This document shows, in pieces, positions 44,598-53,190 of a stretch of DNA of 64,000 bases; within the stretch, counting starts at the first letter, position 1, and the number at the start of each line of letters is the position of its first letter. The position numbers were made by a program, and so were the translations under genes. The notes under the pieces were generated by a model. That model saw only the letters and a list, made by a program, of their open reading frames with translations, was not told the DNA's origin and searched no databases. The DNA comes from Micromonospora sp. WMMD1102 (GTDB lineage Bacteria; Actinomycetota; Actinomycetes; Mycobacteriales; Micromonosporaceae), in the NCBI RefSeq assembly GCF_029626265.1, contig NZ_JARUBN010000001.1, positions 1,240,001 through 1,304,000 on the forward strand. The letters are read 5' to 3'.

Positions 44598-45505
44598 GTC
44601 ATCTCCTTGGCGATCCGCCGGATCAACGCCAGCGACTCGTCCGAGCTTAACGCGCGCTCCAGCGTCTCCTCGAAGGTGACCACGTAGTCGGCCACCCGGC
44701 CCGACTGGTCGATGATGTCACTGGAGGTCAGGATCTCCTGCCAGACCAGCTCGGGCAGCCGAGGCGAGGGGAAGGAGAGGATCTGGAACGGTCCACCGAG
44801 CGCGGGATAGGCGCCTGCGGTGAACGGCACGATCCTGATCTGGATCTGCTCCGGCCGCTTGGTGACCAGCGTGGCGAGATGTTGGAGCTGGTCCCGCATC
44901 ACAGCCGGTCCGCCGACTTGCTGCCGAAGCACACCCTCGCCGAGCACGGCGATGAGGGTGAGCGGGTTATCCCCGGTCAGTCGCGTCTGCCGAGCCATCC
45001 GGACCGCAATCCGCCGGTTGACCTCGGTGAGCCGAACGTAGGTGTTGCCGCCACGCATGATCGCGCGGGCGTACGCCTCGGTCTGCAACAGGCCGTCGAT
45101 TACGTCGCTCTGGTAGCTGCGGACATGGTCAGCGCCGGCTTCGTAGCCGAGGAACCGGAGGAACTCGGCGGGGAAGAGCTGAGAATACTGGTGCCACCAG
45201 GCACGCTTGGTCGACGATTCCCGTAGCTGCTCAAGCTCTGCCGCGTCGTCGGGCTCGATCTCGTAGACCTGCACGAGCTGGGCCAGGCGGTCGGCGGGCA
45301 GCTTGACCTTGCCTGCCTCCACACCCGACACGTACGCCTGGGCGATGCCCGTGGCCCGACCCGCAGCCACGGCCGTCATGCCCAGTTCCTCGCGGCGCTC
45401 GCGCAACCGGAGTCCGAGCTCCCACGCCTGCACGGTCGGCGACTCCAGCGGGCTTGGCTTCGCCCGACGGGACTTCGACGCCCCCGACGACTTGGCGCTC
45501 ACCAT
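44594..45505 (-). CDS. XRE-family regulator with DUF5753 sensor domain
   Basis: The 303-residue protein has an N-terminal helix-turn-helix (LRERREELGMTAVAAGRATG, then AYVSGVEAGKVKLPADRL). The ~190-residue DUF5753 domain begins around FLRFLGYEAGADHVRSYQS and includes PGLLQTE-like DGLLQTEAYARAI. It pairs with DUF397. AAGGAGG directly precedes the ATG at 45505. A TACTAT -10-like box lies at 45534-45539 on this strand. GAGGATGA direct repeats further upstream (about 45553-45580) could be its binding sites. Confidence 0.92.
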   Translation of the reverse strand: MVSAKSSGASKSRRAKPSPLESPTVQAWELGLRLRERREELGMTAVAAGRATGIAQAYVSGVEAGKVKLPADRLAQLVQVYEIEPDDAAELEQLRESSTKRAWWHQYSQLFPAEFLRFLGYEAGADHVRSYQSDVIDGLLQTEAYARAIMRGGNTYVRLTEVNRRIAVRMARQTRLTGDNPLTLIAVLGEGVLRQQVGGPAVMRDQLQHLATLVTKRPEQIQIRIVPFTAGAYPALGGPFQILSFPSPRLPELVWQEILTSSDIIDQSGRVADYVVTFEETLERALSSDESLALIRRIAKEMT

Positions 45506-45850
45506 GACTCCTCCTTCGAGAACGCTGAGGAAGATAGTACGGGAAACCCGCCAACTCATCCTCTTGATATAAACGCGATCATCCTCAATGCTAGTCACTA
45601 CAGGTCAGTGACCACTTGGTAACGCAACTGTCCCTGAGATTGCTTGTCGATTCTGGAGTCGCTTCACCTGGGCGGGGCGGCCAGCTCAAACGAGTTGTCC
45701 GTCCCGGCTTCTGAGTCACGCCCTGCTGCCGTATGTGTAGCCGCGCCTGCGGCGGTGGGGCGGGGTGGCCGCGGTCTGGGGTAGGGCAACCCGAAGGTCG
45801 GGCTGGGGCCACCCACCCACGTCCTGTTTCCGAGAGGCTGGTGAGAGGTC
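45506..45850. other. 345-base divergent region between the XRE gene and the DivIVA gene
   Basis: No gene is supported. The left end is AT-richer than average and holds the XRE promoter (minus-strand TACTAT at 45534-45539) and two GAGGATGA copies. The right end contains the GAGAGG ribosome-binding site of the DivIVA gene. The middle has G-rich runs (GGGGCGGGGTGG around 45757). Confidence 0.5.
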
Positions 45851-46177
45851 ATGCGTGCTCTGCTTCGATGGTTGTTCCGGCAGAAGGCCCGGGAGGGGCA
45901 GCCGCTACGGCGGCTCAGCTCGGCGTACCGGTCGGTGGCGTACCGGCCGTTGTGGCCATCGCAGGTGCGGCTGCGCCGGTTCACCCCGGTCGGCTTCGGT
46001 CGGCGGGGAGTCGATCCGGCCGAGGTGTCGGAGTTCCTTGACCAGGTCGCCGGTGACCTGGCCAGGGCGTACGCCGAATTGGCCAGCGCCCGGGAGCAGA
46101 ACGCCCGGATCAAGGACGCGTTGCGGCGGTGGCAGTCCCGGCAGGTGTCGACGGCGCACGGGTTGGCCCGGCGCTGA
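45851..46177 (+). CDS. DivIVA-domain protein
   Basis: The 108-residue protein has a basic N-terminus and then a DivIVA start (RRFTPVGFGRRGVDPAEVSE) that folds as a short crossed loop on the membrane and a coiled coil. The following helix is AYAELASAREQNARIKDALR. It lacks the long tail of Wag31, so it is a small variant. Its stop overlaps the ATG of the next gene (TGATG), indicating a coupled partner. Confidence 0.85.
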   Translation: MRALLRWLFRQKAREGQPLRRLSSAYRSVAYRPLWPSQVRLRRFTPVGFGRRGVDPAEVSEFLDQVAGDLARAYAELASAREQNARIKDALRRWQSRQVSTAHGLARR

Positions 46178-48390
46178 TGGCCGGACCCTCGGTGGTGCAG
46201 TGCCGGTCGTGTGACGGCCTCTCCTTCACCCTCGACCCGTGCCGCTGCACCTACGGCGGCAACCGCCTCCTGGTCGCCGAAAGCGACAGCGAGTCGGCCC
46301 GACGGTCGGCGGGGGAGGCGTACCAGGACTGCCTGGAGTGTCAGGGCGTCGGCACGGTCGGCCGGCCCTGCCATGACTGCGGGCAGACCGGGCGGCGCCG
46401 AGCCCAACTCGTCCTCACGATGGCAAACCTGGACACCGGGGCGGTGGCCTCGGCGAACGTCGTACCCGGGGTGGTGGAACCCGCGCCCTGGCCCGGCGAC
46501 GGCGGTGGGAGCTGGCATCTGCCGCTCGCCCCGCTGCTCCGCGACCTGGCCGCCGCCGTCGGTGTCGGCGCCGGCTCGTGGACGGACGTCCGCCAGCCCG
46601 GTGACCCGGACGGCCCGCTCGTCTTCCTGCCCCGCGCCTGGCGTCCGGAGCACTCGGCGACGGTCCGGGAGGTGCTGGAGGCCGAGGCGATCGCCGGGGA
46701 GAGCACCGACGCGTGGCGGCTCTATCTCGGCCGGTCAACGGTCGCGCCGCCGCGGGAGGCGCCGGCCGAGCTGGGCCGGCTCTGCCGGCTGGCCGACCTG
46801 CTCTGCCTGGATCTGGTGGTCGAGGCCCGCCGCCTGATCGCCACGGCCGGGCTGACCTGGGCGATCCGCTTCGAGGTGCCGGGCGGGCCGGTGCCGTCCG
46901 AGGCCCGGGGCTATGCCGACGACCTGACCACCGCGATCGGCACCACGACAGTCCTCGACGCCTGCGACGGGCTGGAGGAGCGCGGCCAGACCGCCCCCGC
47001 CCACCATGTGACCCTCGGACAGCCGCCACCCGACCCACCCACGATCGACCTGGACCAGCTCGAACGGCGGATCCTCGCCGACTGTCTCGACCTGGCCACC
47101 GGCGACCCGACCGCCGGGGCGCAGGCGATCTGGCGGGACGGCCGCTGGTGGCACACCAGCCTGCGTACCGCCGGGACCTCGGAAACCCTCACCGAGTGGT
47201 CGACCGGGCAGATCTACAGCCGGCGTGCGACGAAGCTGCGCCGGGGCTGGCAGCCGCCGGCACCGTCGTGGCAGGACTCGCCCATCCCGTACGTCGACTG
47301 CTCCGACTGCGACCCGCACAGTCGACTCCGCCGCTGCGACTGTCGACTCGGCACCGACCGGGCCGATCCTGACTGCCCGAAGTGTGCCGGCTCCGGGCGC
47401 AGCCCGTCACTGCTGCGCTGCTACACCTGCCGGGGCACCCGCCGGCTCCACTCCGAGGCGGCGATCACGATCACCGACCTCGCCGGCCGGGTCGTACACC
47501 TCAGTTGGCGCAGCGACGCGGCCGGCTGGCGTACCGGTGAATTCGCCTGGCGGGACGACCCCGCCGACCACCAGTCCGATCGCGCCGGATCCGGCGGCGA
47601 CGGCCGGGTCCGGCCGGTGGGGGAGGAGACCTGGCGGACCGGCAATCAGGTGCCGGCACCGCAGGTGGCAACCCACCCCGGCGGCAAGCCGCTGCACCAG
47701 CTTCCCGACCACTTCCGGCTCGCCGGCTGGGCCGACCACTTCGGCGTACGCCCGGAGGACCTGGTCGAACTCGACGGCGGCGGCAGCCTCGACCACAGTC
47801 TCCGGGACGGCACCGTCACCCTGCACCGGCCCGACGCCGACCCGCTCACCGAATATCTGCGCTGGGCCGCCCGGGGCCGACCCGGCGGCCGGCTCCTCGT
47901 GCTGGCCCGCCGGCCCGACGTGCCGCCGCTGGCCGACCTGGTCCGGCTCGTCCTCGGGCTGCGCCTGACGGTCACGATCACCCTCGTCGACCACATCCGC
48001 AATGCCGGCGACCTGCGCCTCATCCAGGGCGAGAGCTGGGACGTCACAATCGACCCCCTCGGCCGGCTGCCCACACCGGCCGACCCGCCCACCTATTCCA
48101 CCCCGGAAGCCGCGACCGCGCACTGCCTCGAATATCTCGAACTCGCCATCGCCGGCAACGTCCCCGACAACCCCGACCAGCAGATCCCGGTGCCGCAGAC
48201 CCCGACCCCGATCGCGGTCGACGACCCGATTCCACTACTCCGCCGGCTCGCCCGCCATCACCCCGGGCAGTCGGTAGCCGTCCACTACGACGGCACAACC
48301 TGCCACATCTGGCTCCGCGAACGCGACGACGTACGCCAGCTCGCCACCGCGCCCACCCTCCCCGCCGCCATCGGCGCCCTCGGTCTCTGA
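46177..48390 (+). CDS. Large uncharacterised protein with DnaJ-type zinc-finger clusters
   Basis: I do not recognise a named family for this 737-residue protein. The N-terminus has CRSCDG, CRC, CLECQGVGTV and CHDCGQTG clusters, in the CxxCxGxG style of the DnaJ central zinc domain. A second cluster at about 370-430 has CSDCD, CDC, CPKCAGSG and CYTCRGT. Between and after these are alpha/beta segments with no catalytic motif I can name. The C-terminal third ends with a small beta-rich domain. It is coupled to the DivIVA gene, so it may act at the cell pole or septum. Metal binding is very likely, chaperone activity is not shown. Confidence 0.7.
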   Translation: MAGPSVVQCRSCDGLSFTLDPCRCTYGGNRLLVAESDSESARRSAGEAYQDCLECQGVGTVGRPCHDCGQTGRRRAQLVLTMANLDTGAVASANVVPGVVEPAPWPGDGGGSWHLPLAPLLRDLAAAVGVGAGSWTDVRQPGDPDGPLVFLPRAWRPEHSATVREVLEAEAIAGESTDAWRLYLGRSTVAPPREAPAELGRLCRLADLLCLDLVVEARRLIATAGLTWAIRFEVPGGPVPSEARGYADDLTTAIGTTTVLDACDGLEERGQTAPAHHVTLGQPPPDPPTIDLDQLERRILADCLDLATGDPTAGAQAIWRDGRWWHTSLRTAGTSETLTEWSTGQIYSRRATKLRRGWQPPAPSWQDSPIPYVDCSDCDPHSRLRRCDCRLGTDRADPDCPKCAGSGRSPSLLRCYTCRGTRRLHSEAAITITDLAGRVVHLSWRSDAAGWRTGEFAWRDDPADHQSDRAGSGGDGRVRPVGEETWRTGNQVPAPQVATHPGGKPLHQLPDHFRLAGWADHFGVRPEDLVELDGGGSLDHSLRDGTVTLHRPDADPLTEYLRWAARGRPGGRLLVLARRPDVPPLADLVRLVLGLRLTVTITLVDHIRNAGDLRLIQGESWDVTIDPLGRLPTPADPPTYSTPEAATAHCLEYLELAIAGNVPDNPDQQIPVPQTPTPIAVDDPIPLLRRLARHHPGQSVAVHYDGTTCHIWLRERDDVRQLATAPTLPAAIGALGL

Positions 48391-48400
48391 TCGATCATCT

Positions 48401-48718
48401 GTGCCGGCAACCGCATTGGCGGCCACTGGAGCCGGCCTATCGGCTAACCTCGGCCCCGCAGCGGAAGTGGCACCGCTCGCGGTGTGGACCGACTGGGACG
48501 GCAACCACATCACCTCGGCGGCGAACTGTGAGGCGCGCCGCCAATATATCGCCAGGACATACAACATCAGCTTGAGCAATCTGCGATGCCAGAGGCGGAA
48601 TGTCGGTCTGCCGCCCTGCACGCTCTGGCGTTGGATTCTCCAGGTCAGGTCGGTGGACTCGCTCGCTCGCCCGCACGATCCGGTGACGGTCGCCGCTCCG
48701 GCCGCAGCGCTATGCTGA
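48401..48718 (+). CDS. Small protein with possible signal sequence
   Basis: The 105-residue frame from GTG 48401 begins with an Ala-rich stretch (ATALAATGAGLSANLGPA) that resembles a signal h-region but lacks a basic start. Three Cys in the mature part (SAANCEARR, LRCQRRN and PPCTLWRW) could form disulfides. It starts 10 bases after the zinc-finger gene and ends 3 bases before the next GTG. I cannot assign a function. Confidence 0.45.
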   Translation: MPATALAATGAGLSANLGPAAEVAPLAVWTDWDGNHITSAANCEARRQYIARTYNISLSNLRCQRRNVGLPPCTLWRWILQVRSVDSLARPHDPVTVAAPAAALC

Positions 48719-48721
48719 GCC

Positions 48722-49477
48722 GTGCCCACCGAGTCTGACGAATACTCGCCCTGGTTGTCCCTCGTCCTGGAAGAGGGGAAACCGGGGTGGGCGGCAGGCC
48801 GTTTCGTCCACGCCAGTGGCCAGCCGTTTCTGGCGCCAACTGACGAAGACGCGGACGGTTCGGTGGGAGTCCCGCTCATATTCGACGGCGCCCGCCCCGA
48901 CATCGCAGAAGTCGGAAATCGATGGGTCACCGTGACGGGCGTCCTGCGGGACCAGCGCCTGCATGTCAGCACCCTTGCCCTTGGGGGTGCCGGATCGGCC
49001 TCCCCGGCAGCGGCAGAGATGACTGGTCGTGGTGACAATTCGGCTCGGCAGAGCCGGTCTGTTGAGCAGAAGGCGCCGGCCGAGCGTGAGTTTCAGCTGG
49101 ACCGGCGGCTCCCGGCCGAGACACTGTTGATCGAGCGAGGGCTCCTGGTCGACGCGTGGACCGAGGAGGCTACGGGACGGCGGATCGCACTGGCCACGGA
49201 TCCCGAACCGGTCCGGGACGCGTTGCAGCCACACTATCCGAATTCGATCGAGGTGGTCCCCAGCCGGTGGGACCTGCGATATCTCGACGGTATCCGATCG
49301 CAGGTGCCGGACGAGATCCTGCTGGCCTTCGGCAATTCGGTGGGAAAGATTCACCAACTACGTTTGGCGATGACCCTGCTGCACCTCCCGGCGGCGGTGG
49401 CGCGACGGCTGGCCGGCTACCCGGCCGACGCACTCGACGTCCGGGTGCTCGTCCAGCCGGCGCCCGGGACCGGCTGA
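48722..49477 (+). CDS. Uncharacterised protein
   Basis: The 251-residue frame has good coding character and no recognised domain. A beta-rich N-terminal part (WVTVTGVLRDQRLHVSTLAL) resembles an OB-like fold. After a charged linker around residues 90-125 it has an alpha/beta C-terminal part (ETLLIERGLLVDAWTEEATG). It follows the small protein with 3 bases between them and may be part of the same operon. Confidence 0.6.
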   Translation: MPTESDEYSPWLSLVLEEGKPGWAAGRFVHASGQPFLAPTDEDADGSVGVPLIFDGARPDIAEVGNRWVTVTGVLRDQRLHVSTLALGGAGSASPAAAEMTGRGDNSARQSRSVEQKAPAEREFQLDRRLPAETLLIERGLLVDAWTEEATGRRIALATDPEPVRDALQPHYPNSIEVVPSRWDLRYLDGIRSQVPDEILLAFGNSVGKIHQLRLAMTLLHLPAAVARRLAGYPADALDVRVLVQPAPGTG

Positions 49478-49581
49478 CCGGCGGGGCCCCGTCTTCATGC
49501 AGCGACAACGAAGCGACCCCGGCGCCCTGGACGGCCGGGACGGCCCGGCCGTGCTCGGCCGGCTCTCCCGCGAGTTGTTCG

Positions 49582-50148
49582 GTGGCTGACGACCAGGTCT
49601 TCCGGAGCGCACCGAGCATCCCGGACGAGGACCAGCCGTTCGCCCTGCGTCGCAGGGCGCTCGTGTGGGTGCTGGCTCTGCAACCCGTCGTCTGGCTGGG
49701 CATTCTGTCGCCGCTGTGCATCCCGGCCGTCAGTCCGTCCGGGGTGCCGTGGACGCTGCTGGTCCTGGTCCTGCCCTTCCTGATCGTGGTGCTGTTCGCA
49801 ATCCTGCGCGTCATCTCCAGGGTGACCGGCATCTGGCTCGCCGCCGACCCTGGCGGGGTCTGGGTGCGGGCGCGGAGTCGTGCCGGTACGGACGCCTTCG
49901 CGGTCCGGGTGCCGTGGGACCACGTCGAGTCGATTTTCGCGATCCAGACCAGTCGTACGGGCATCTCGGGCGGACCCTGGACGCTTGTGGTCCGGGTGAA
50001 GCACCTGCCTGCCACGCTGCGCCTGCCCGACCAGCAGAGGGCTGACCGGGCGACGTTCGCGGTGAGCACCTGGCTGTCGAACTACTCCGCGCGGGAAGCC
50101 ATCGAGATACTGGCTCGAATCGCCGCCGAGCGCGCACCGGTCGGCTGA
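49582..50148 (+). CDS. Small membrane protein with PH-like C-terminal domain
   Basis: The 188-residue protein has two transmembrane helices (ALVWVLALQPVVWLGILSPL and TLLVLVLPFLIVVLFAIL). A beta-rich domain follows, starting TGIWLAADPGGVWVRARS, with VPWDHVESIFAIQT and PWTLVVRVKHL. It resembles the PH-like membrane proteins common in actinomycetes. The GTG at 49582 is the best start. Confidence 0.62.
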   Translation: MADDQVFRSAPSIPDEDQPFALRRRALVWVLALQPVVWLGILSPLCIPAVSPSGVPWTLLVLVLPFLIVVLFAILRVISRVTGIWLAADPGGVWVRARSRAGTDAFAVRVPWDHVESIFAIQTSRTGISGGPWTLVVRVKHLPATLRLPDQQRADRATFAVSTWLSNYSAREAIEILARIAAERAPVG

Positions 50149-50790
50149 CCGCCCGCGCCGGAAGCCGTCCGCGTCACCTGGTTAGCTGCGGATCAGGTCC
50201 CGGAATTGTCGAAAATTGTCCACGTCGGCTGGCTGCACTGGGTCCGGGTTGAAGCGGACGGCGGCGCGGCGGATCTGGTTGGGTACGGTCACTGCTCCGG
50301 GCGGCCGGCCGATTTCCCGGGTGCGGCGTCCGGGCATCAGGAACGTGAGCTGATTGTGGGGCAGTTGGCCACGTGGGAGGCTCAACCGACGGGTCGGCGG
50401 CGATCGCCGTACCCACCCGGGAGTTCGCGGCCGAGGTCGCGATCCGGCTGGAGGCGGACGGCAGTCCGGCAGTGGAGATCGGCCCGGACGGGCGATCCGT
50501 CCCGACGATCTGCACGTCGGCACCATGCACCGGTCCACGGGTCTGGAGTACCAGCGGGTGATCATCGCCGGGGGCGCCGACGGATCGGTGTCAGGCAGGC
50601 GATCGCCGCGTTCACCGACGAAAGTGATAAATCGTCGATATAGGAGCTGAGCACCACCCAACGCTACAATTTCGACGAACAGCGACGTTCCCCCTCCACA
50701 GCCCGATCAGCGGAGCCCGGAATCGGACCTGCGCCGGCCCGGCAACCACGCCTTCGCCGCCATCGAGCCGGCGGAGCCGGAGGAGGCAGC
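50149..50790. other. 642-base degenerate region before the SulP gene
   Basis: No intact gene is supported. It contains the helicase relic described separately at 50376-50600. A minus-strand frame ending at 50182 (ADVDNFRQFRDLIRS) could be the last residues of another lost gene. The SulP gene ribosome-binding site (GGAGGAGG) lies at the right end. Confidence 0.6.
50376..50600 (+). pseudogene. Relic of a UvrD/Rep-type helicase C-terminus
   Basis: One frame gives AIAVPTREFAAEVAIRLEAD followed by GSPAVEIGPDG. The next frame, from about 50506, gives DLHVGTMHRSTGLEYQRVII. Together these match the region of superfamily 1 helicases that ends with the conserved VGTMHRxKGLE (motif V-VI) sequence. A frameshift near 50505 joins them, and no ATPase core precedes them, so this is a dead fragment. 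It cannot be linked to a specific system. Confidence 0.6.
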
Positions 50791-53154
50791 ATGTCGCCCA
50801 CCTCGATCCGTCCGGCCGACGCGGCGTACCGGCGCCCGGCCGACGCGGCGCACCGGCTCCGCTCGTGGGTCCGTGGCGACCTGCGGTACGACCTGCCGGC
50901 CTCGCTCGTCGTCTTCCTGGTCGCCGTGCCGCTGTCGCTCGGCATCGCCGCCGCCTCCGACGCCCCGGTCGCCGCCGGCCTGATCGCGGCAGTGGTCGGT
51001 GGAATCCTCGCCGGGCTGTTCGGCGGATCGGCACTCCAGGTCACCGGTCCGGCCGCCGGCCTGACCGTGGTGGTCGCGGAACTGGTCGGCCGGTTCGGCT
51101 GGGCGGCCACCTGCGCGATCACCGTGGCGGCCGGGTTGTTGCAGGTCGCCTTCGGGCTGTGCCGGATCGCCCGGACCGCGCTCGCCCTCTCACCCGCGAT
51201 CGTGCACGGGATGCTGGCCGGCATCGGCGTCACGATCGTGCTCGGCCAACTGCACGTACTACTCGGTGGCGAGCCCGGCAGCACGCCGATCCGCAACCTG
51301 CTCGACCTGCCCGCCCAGCTGGCGACCCGGCACGACCACGCGACCCTGATCGGGCTGACCGTGATCGGGTTGCTGGTGCTCTGGCCCCGGCTGCCGGGCC
51401 CGGTCCGCCGGATTCCCGGCCCGCTCGTCGCCGTCACCCTGGCCACCCTCGCCGCCGTGGTCTGGAACGACGTCGATCTGGCCCGGGTGCAGATGCCCGG
51501 CTCGCTGCTGAACGCCGTACACCTGCCGGAGCTGCCCGACCGGGACTGGCCGGCGGTGGCCGCGGCGGTGCTGACCGTCGCCGTGATCGCCAGCGTGGAG
51601 AGCCTGCTCTCGGCCACCGCCGTCGACCGGCTGGCCGCCGACCGGGCCGCCCGGGGCGAGCGCCCGACCACCCCGACGAACCTGGACCGGGAGATGATCG
51701 GGCAGGGGCTGGCGAACAGCGTCTCCGGGCTGCTCGGCGGGCTGCCGGTCACCGGCGTCATCGTGCGCAGCTCCACCAACGTCGGTGCGGGCGCCCGGAC
51801 CCGGGGCTCGGCGGTACTGCACGGGGTCTGGGTGCTGCTCTTCGCCGTACTGCTTGTGGTGCTCGTCGAGCGGATCCCGATGGCGGCGCTCGCCGGTCTG
51901 CTCGTCGTGGTGGGCCTGCAACTGGTGAAGATCTCCGACATCAAGCGGGTACGCCGGCACCGCGAACTCGCCGTCTACGTCGCGACCGCCCTCGGCGTGG
52001 TGGTCACCAACCTGCTGGAGGGAGTACTCGTCGGGCTCGTCCTGGCGGTGGTGCTGATCCTCCGCCGGGTGGTCTGGGCCAGGGTGCACGCCGAGCGGGT
52101 ACGGGCCGGTCCGGCCGGTCGGGAGCACTGGTCCGTACACGTCGAGGGGACGCTCAGCTTCCTGGCCGTCCCGAGGCTGGCCATGGTCCTCGGACGGGTG
52201 CCGCCGGGCAGCACCGTCGACCTGGAACTGGTCACCGACTTCCTGGACCACGCGGCCTTCGACCACCTCGACGGGTGGGTACGCCAGCACGAGACCACCG
52301 GCGGGCGGGTGCGGCTCGACGAGGTCGGCCCGGCGGCCCTGCGCGGCGACCAGCCCCGGCCGTCCCGGCGGATCCACGCCCTGGTGCCGCCGCGCTGGTT
52401 CTCGCCGTGGTCCAGTTGGCAGGCCCGGCATCCGGACGGGTCCGGCGAGCCGAACCACACCGACCAGGCCGGTGCGCCGCACGCCGCACTCCGGCCGTTG
52501 CACGTCGGAGTACGCGAATACCACCGTCGCTCGGCGGCCCGGCTGCGGCCCTTCCTGACCGAGCTGGACGGCCGGCACGCCCCGCACAGTCTCTTCCTCA
52601 CCTGTGCCGACGCCCGGATCCTGCCCAACGTGATCACCAGCAGCGGACCGGGGGACCTCTTCACGGTCCGCAACATCGGCAACCTGATGCCCGCCGACCA
52701 CTCGGCGGAGTCCTCGGTGGCGGCGGCCGTGTCGTACGCCGTCGAGGTGCTCCGGGTGCCGGCGCTGCTGGTCTGCGGGCACTCGGGCTGCGGGGCCATG
52801 CAGGGGCTGCTCGGCGGTCGCGCCGAGGAGGAGAGCCATCTCGGGCGGTGGCTGCGCTGGGGGCGGCCGAGCCTCTCGGCGTGGCGGGCCGGGGACGCCG
52901 TCGGGGTGGCCGCCGCCGAGGACGGTCGGGCCGAGGTCGACCAGCTGGCGATGGTGAACGTCGCCCGCCAGGTGGCGGTGCTCCGGGAGTTCCTCGCCGC
53001 CCGGGGTGTGGAGCCGGGGCGGGTGTCGGTGCAGGGTCTCTTCTTCGACATCCCGACCGGCCTGCTGCTGGTCCTGGACGAGCGGCGGCAGCGGTTCACC
53101 TCGCCGCCGGAGCAGGAGTTGGAGAGCACCGGCGTCGGCTTCGTCCGCCCGTAG
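50791..53154 (+). CDS. SulP-family anion transporter fused to beta-carbonic anhydrase
   Basis: The 787-residue protein has a SulP membrane domain with about 10-12 helices (residues ~30-430, including GLFGGSALQVTGPAAGLTVV). A linker resembles a STAS domain (~430-510). A beta-carbonic anhydrase follows from about 565. The enzyme ligands are Cys605 and Asp607 in TCADAR, His664 and Cys667 in CGHSGCG. The pairing suggests bicarbonate uptake coupled to CO2/HCO3- conversion. Fusions of this kind are known in bacteria. The ATG has GGAGGAGG upstream. Confidence 0.93.
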   Translation: MSPTSIRPADAAYRRPADAAHRLRSWVRGDLRYDLPASLVVFLVAVPLSLGIAAASDAPVAAGLIAAVVGGILAGLFGGSALQVTGPAAGLTVVVAELVGRFGWAATCAITVAAGLLQVAFGLCRIARTALALSPAIVHGMLAGIGVTIVLGQLHVLLGGEPGSTPIRNLLDLPAQLATRHDHATLIGLTVIGLLVLWPRLPGPVRRIPGPLVAVTLATLAAVVWNDVDLARVQMPGSLLNAVHLPELPDRDWPAVAAAVLTVAVIASVESLLSATAVDRLAADRAARGERPTTPTNLDREMIGQGLANSVSGLLGGLPVTGVIVRSSTNVGAGARTRGSAVLHGVWVLLFAVLLVVLVERIPMAALAGLLVVVGLQLVKISDIKRVRRHRELAVYVATALGVVVTNLLEGVLVGLVLAVVLILRRVVWARVHAERVRAGPAGREHWSVHVEGTLSFLAVPRLAMVLGRVPPGSTVDLELVTDFLDHAAFDHLDGWVRQHETTGGRVRLDEVGPAALRGDQPRPSRRIHALVPPRWFSPWSSWQARHPDGSGEPNHTDQAGAPHAALRPLHVGVREYHRRSAARLRPFLTELDGRHAPHSLFLTCADARILPNVITSSGPGDLFTVRNIGNLMPADHSAESSVAAAVSYAVEVLRVPALLVCGHSGCGAMQGLLGGRAEEESHLGRWLRWGRPSLSAWRAGDAVGVAAAEDGRAEVDQLAMVNVARQVAVLREFLAARGVEPGRVSVQGLFFDIPTGLLLVLDERRQRFTSPPEQELESTGVGFVRP

Positions 53155-53190
53155 CAAGGACGATCCACTTCGGACGGGACGCCGGCTGAA

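Noticed and set aside
43863..44687. Plus-strand frame across the coiled-coil operon and DUF397 region
   Set aside because: It is antisense to coupled minus-strand genes and lacks domain or ribosome-binding site.
49497..49589. 30-codon mini-gene overlapping the start of the PH-like membrane protein
   Set aside because: No ribosome-binding site and no similarity; overlap with the next GTG could be chance.
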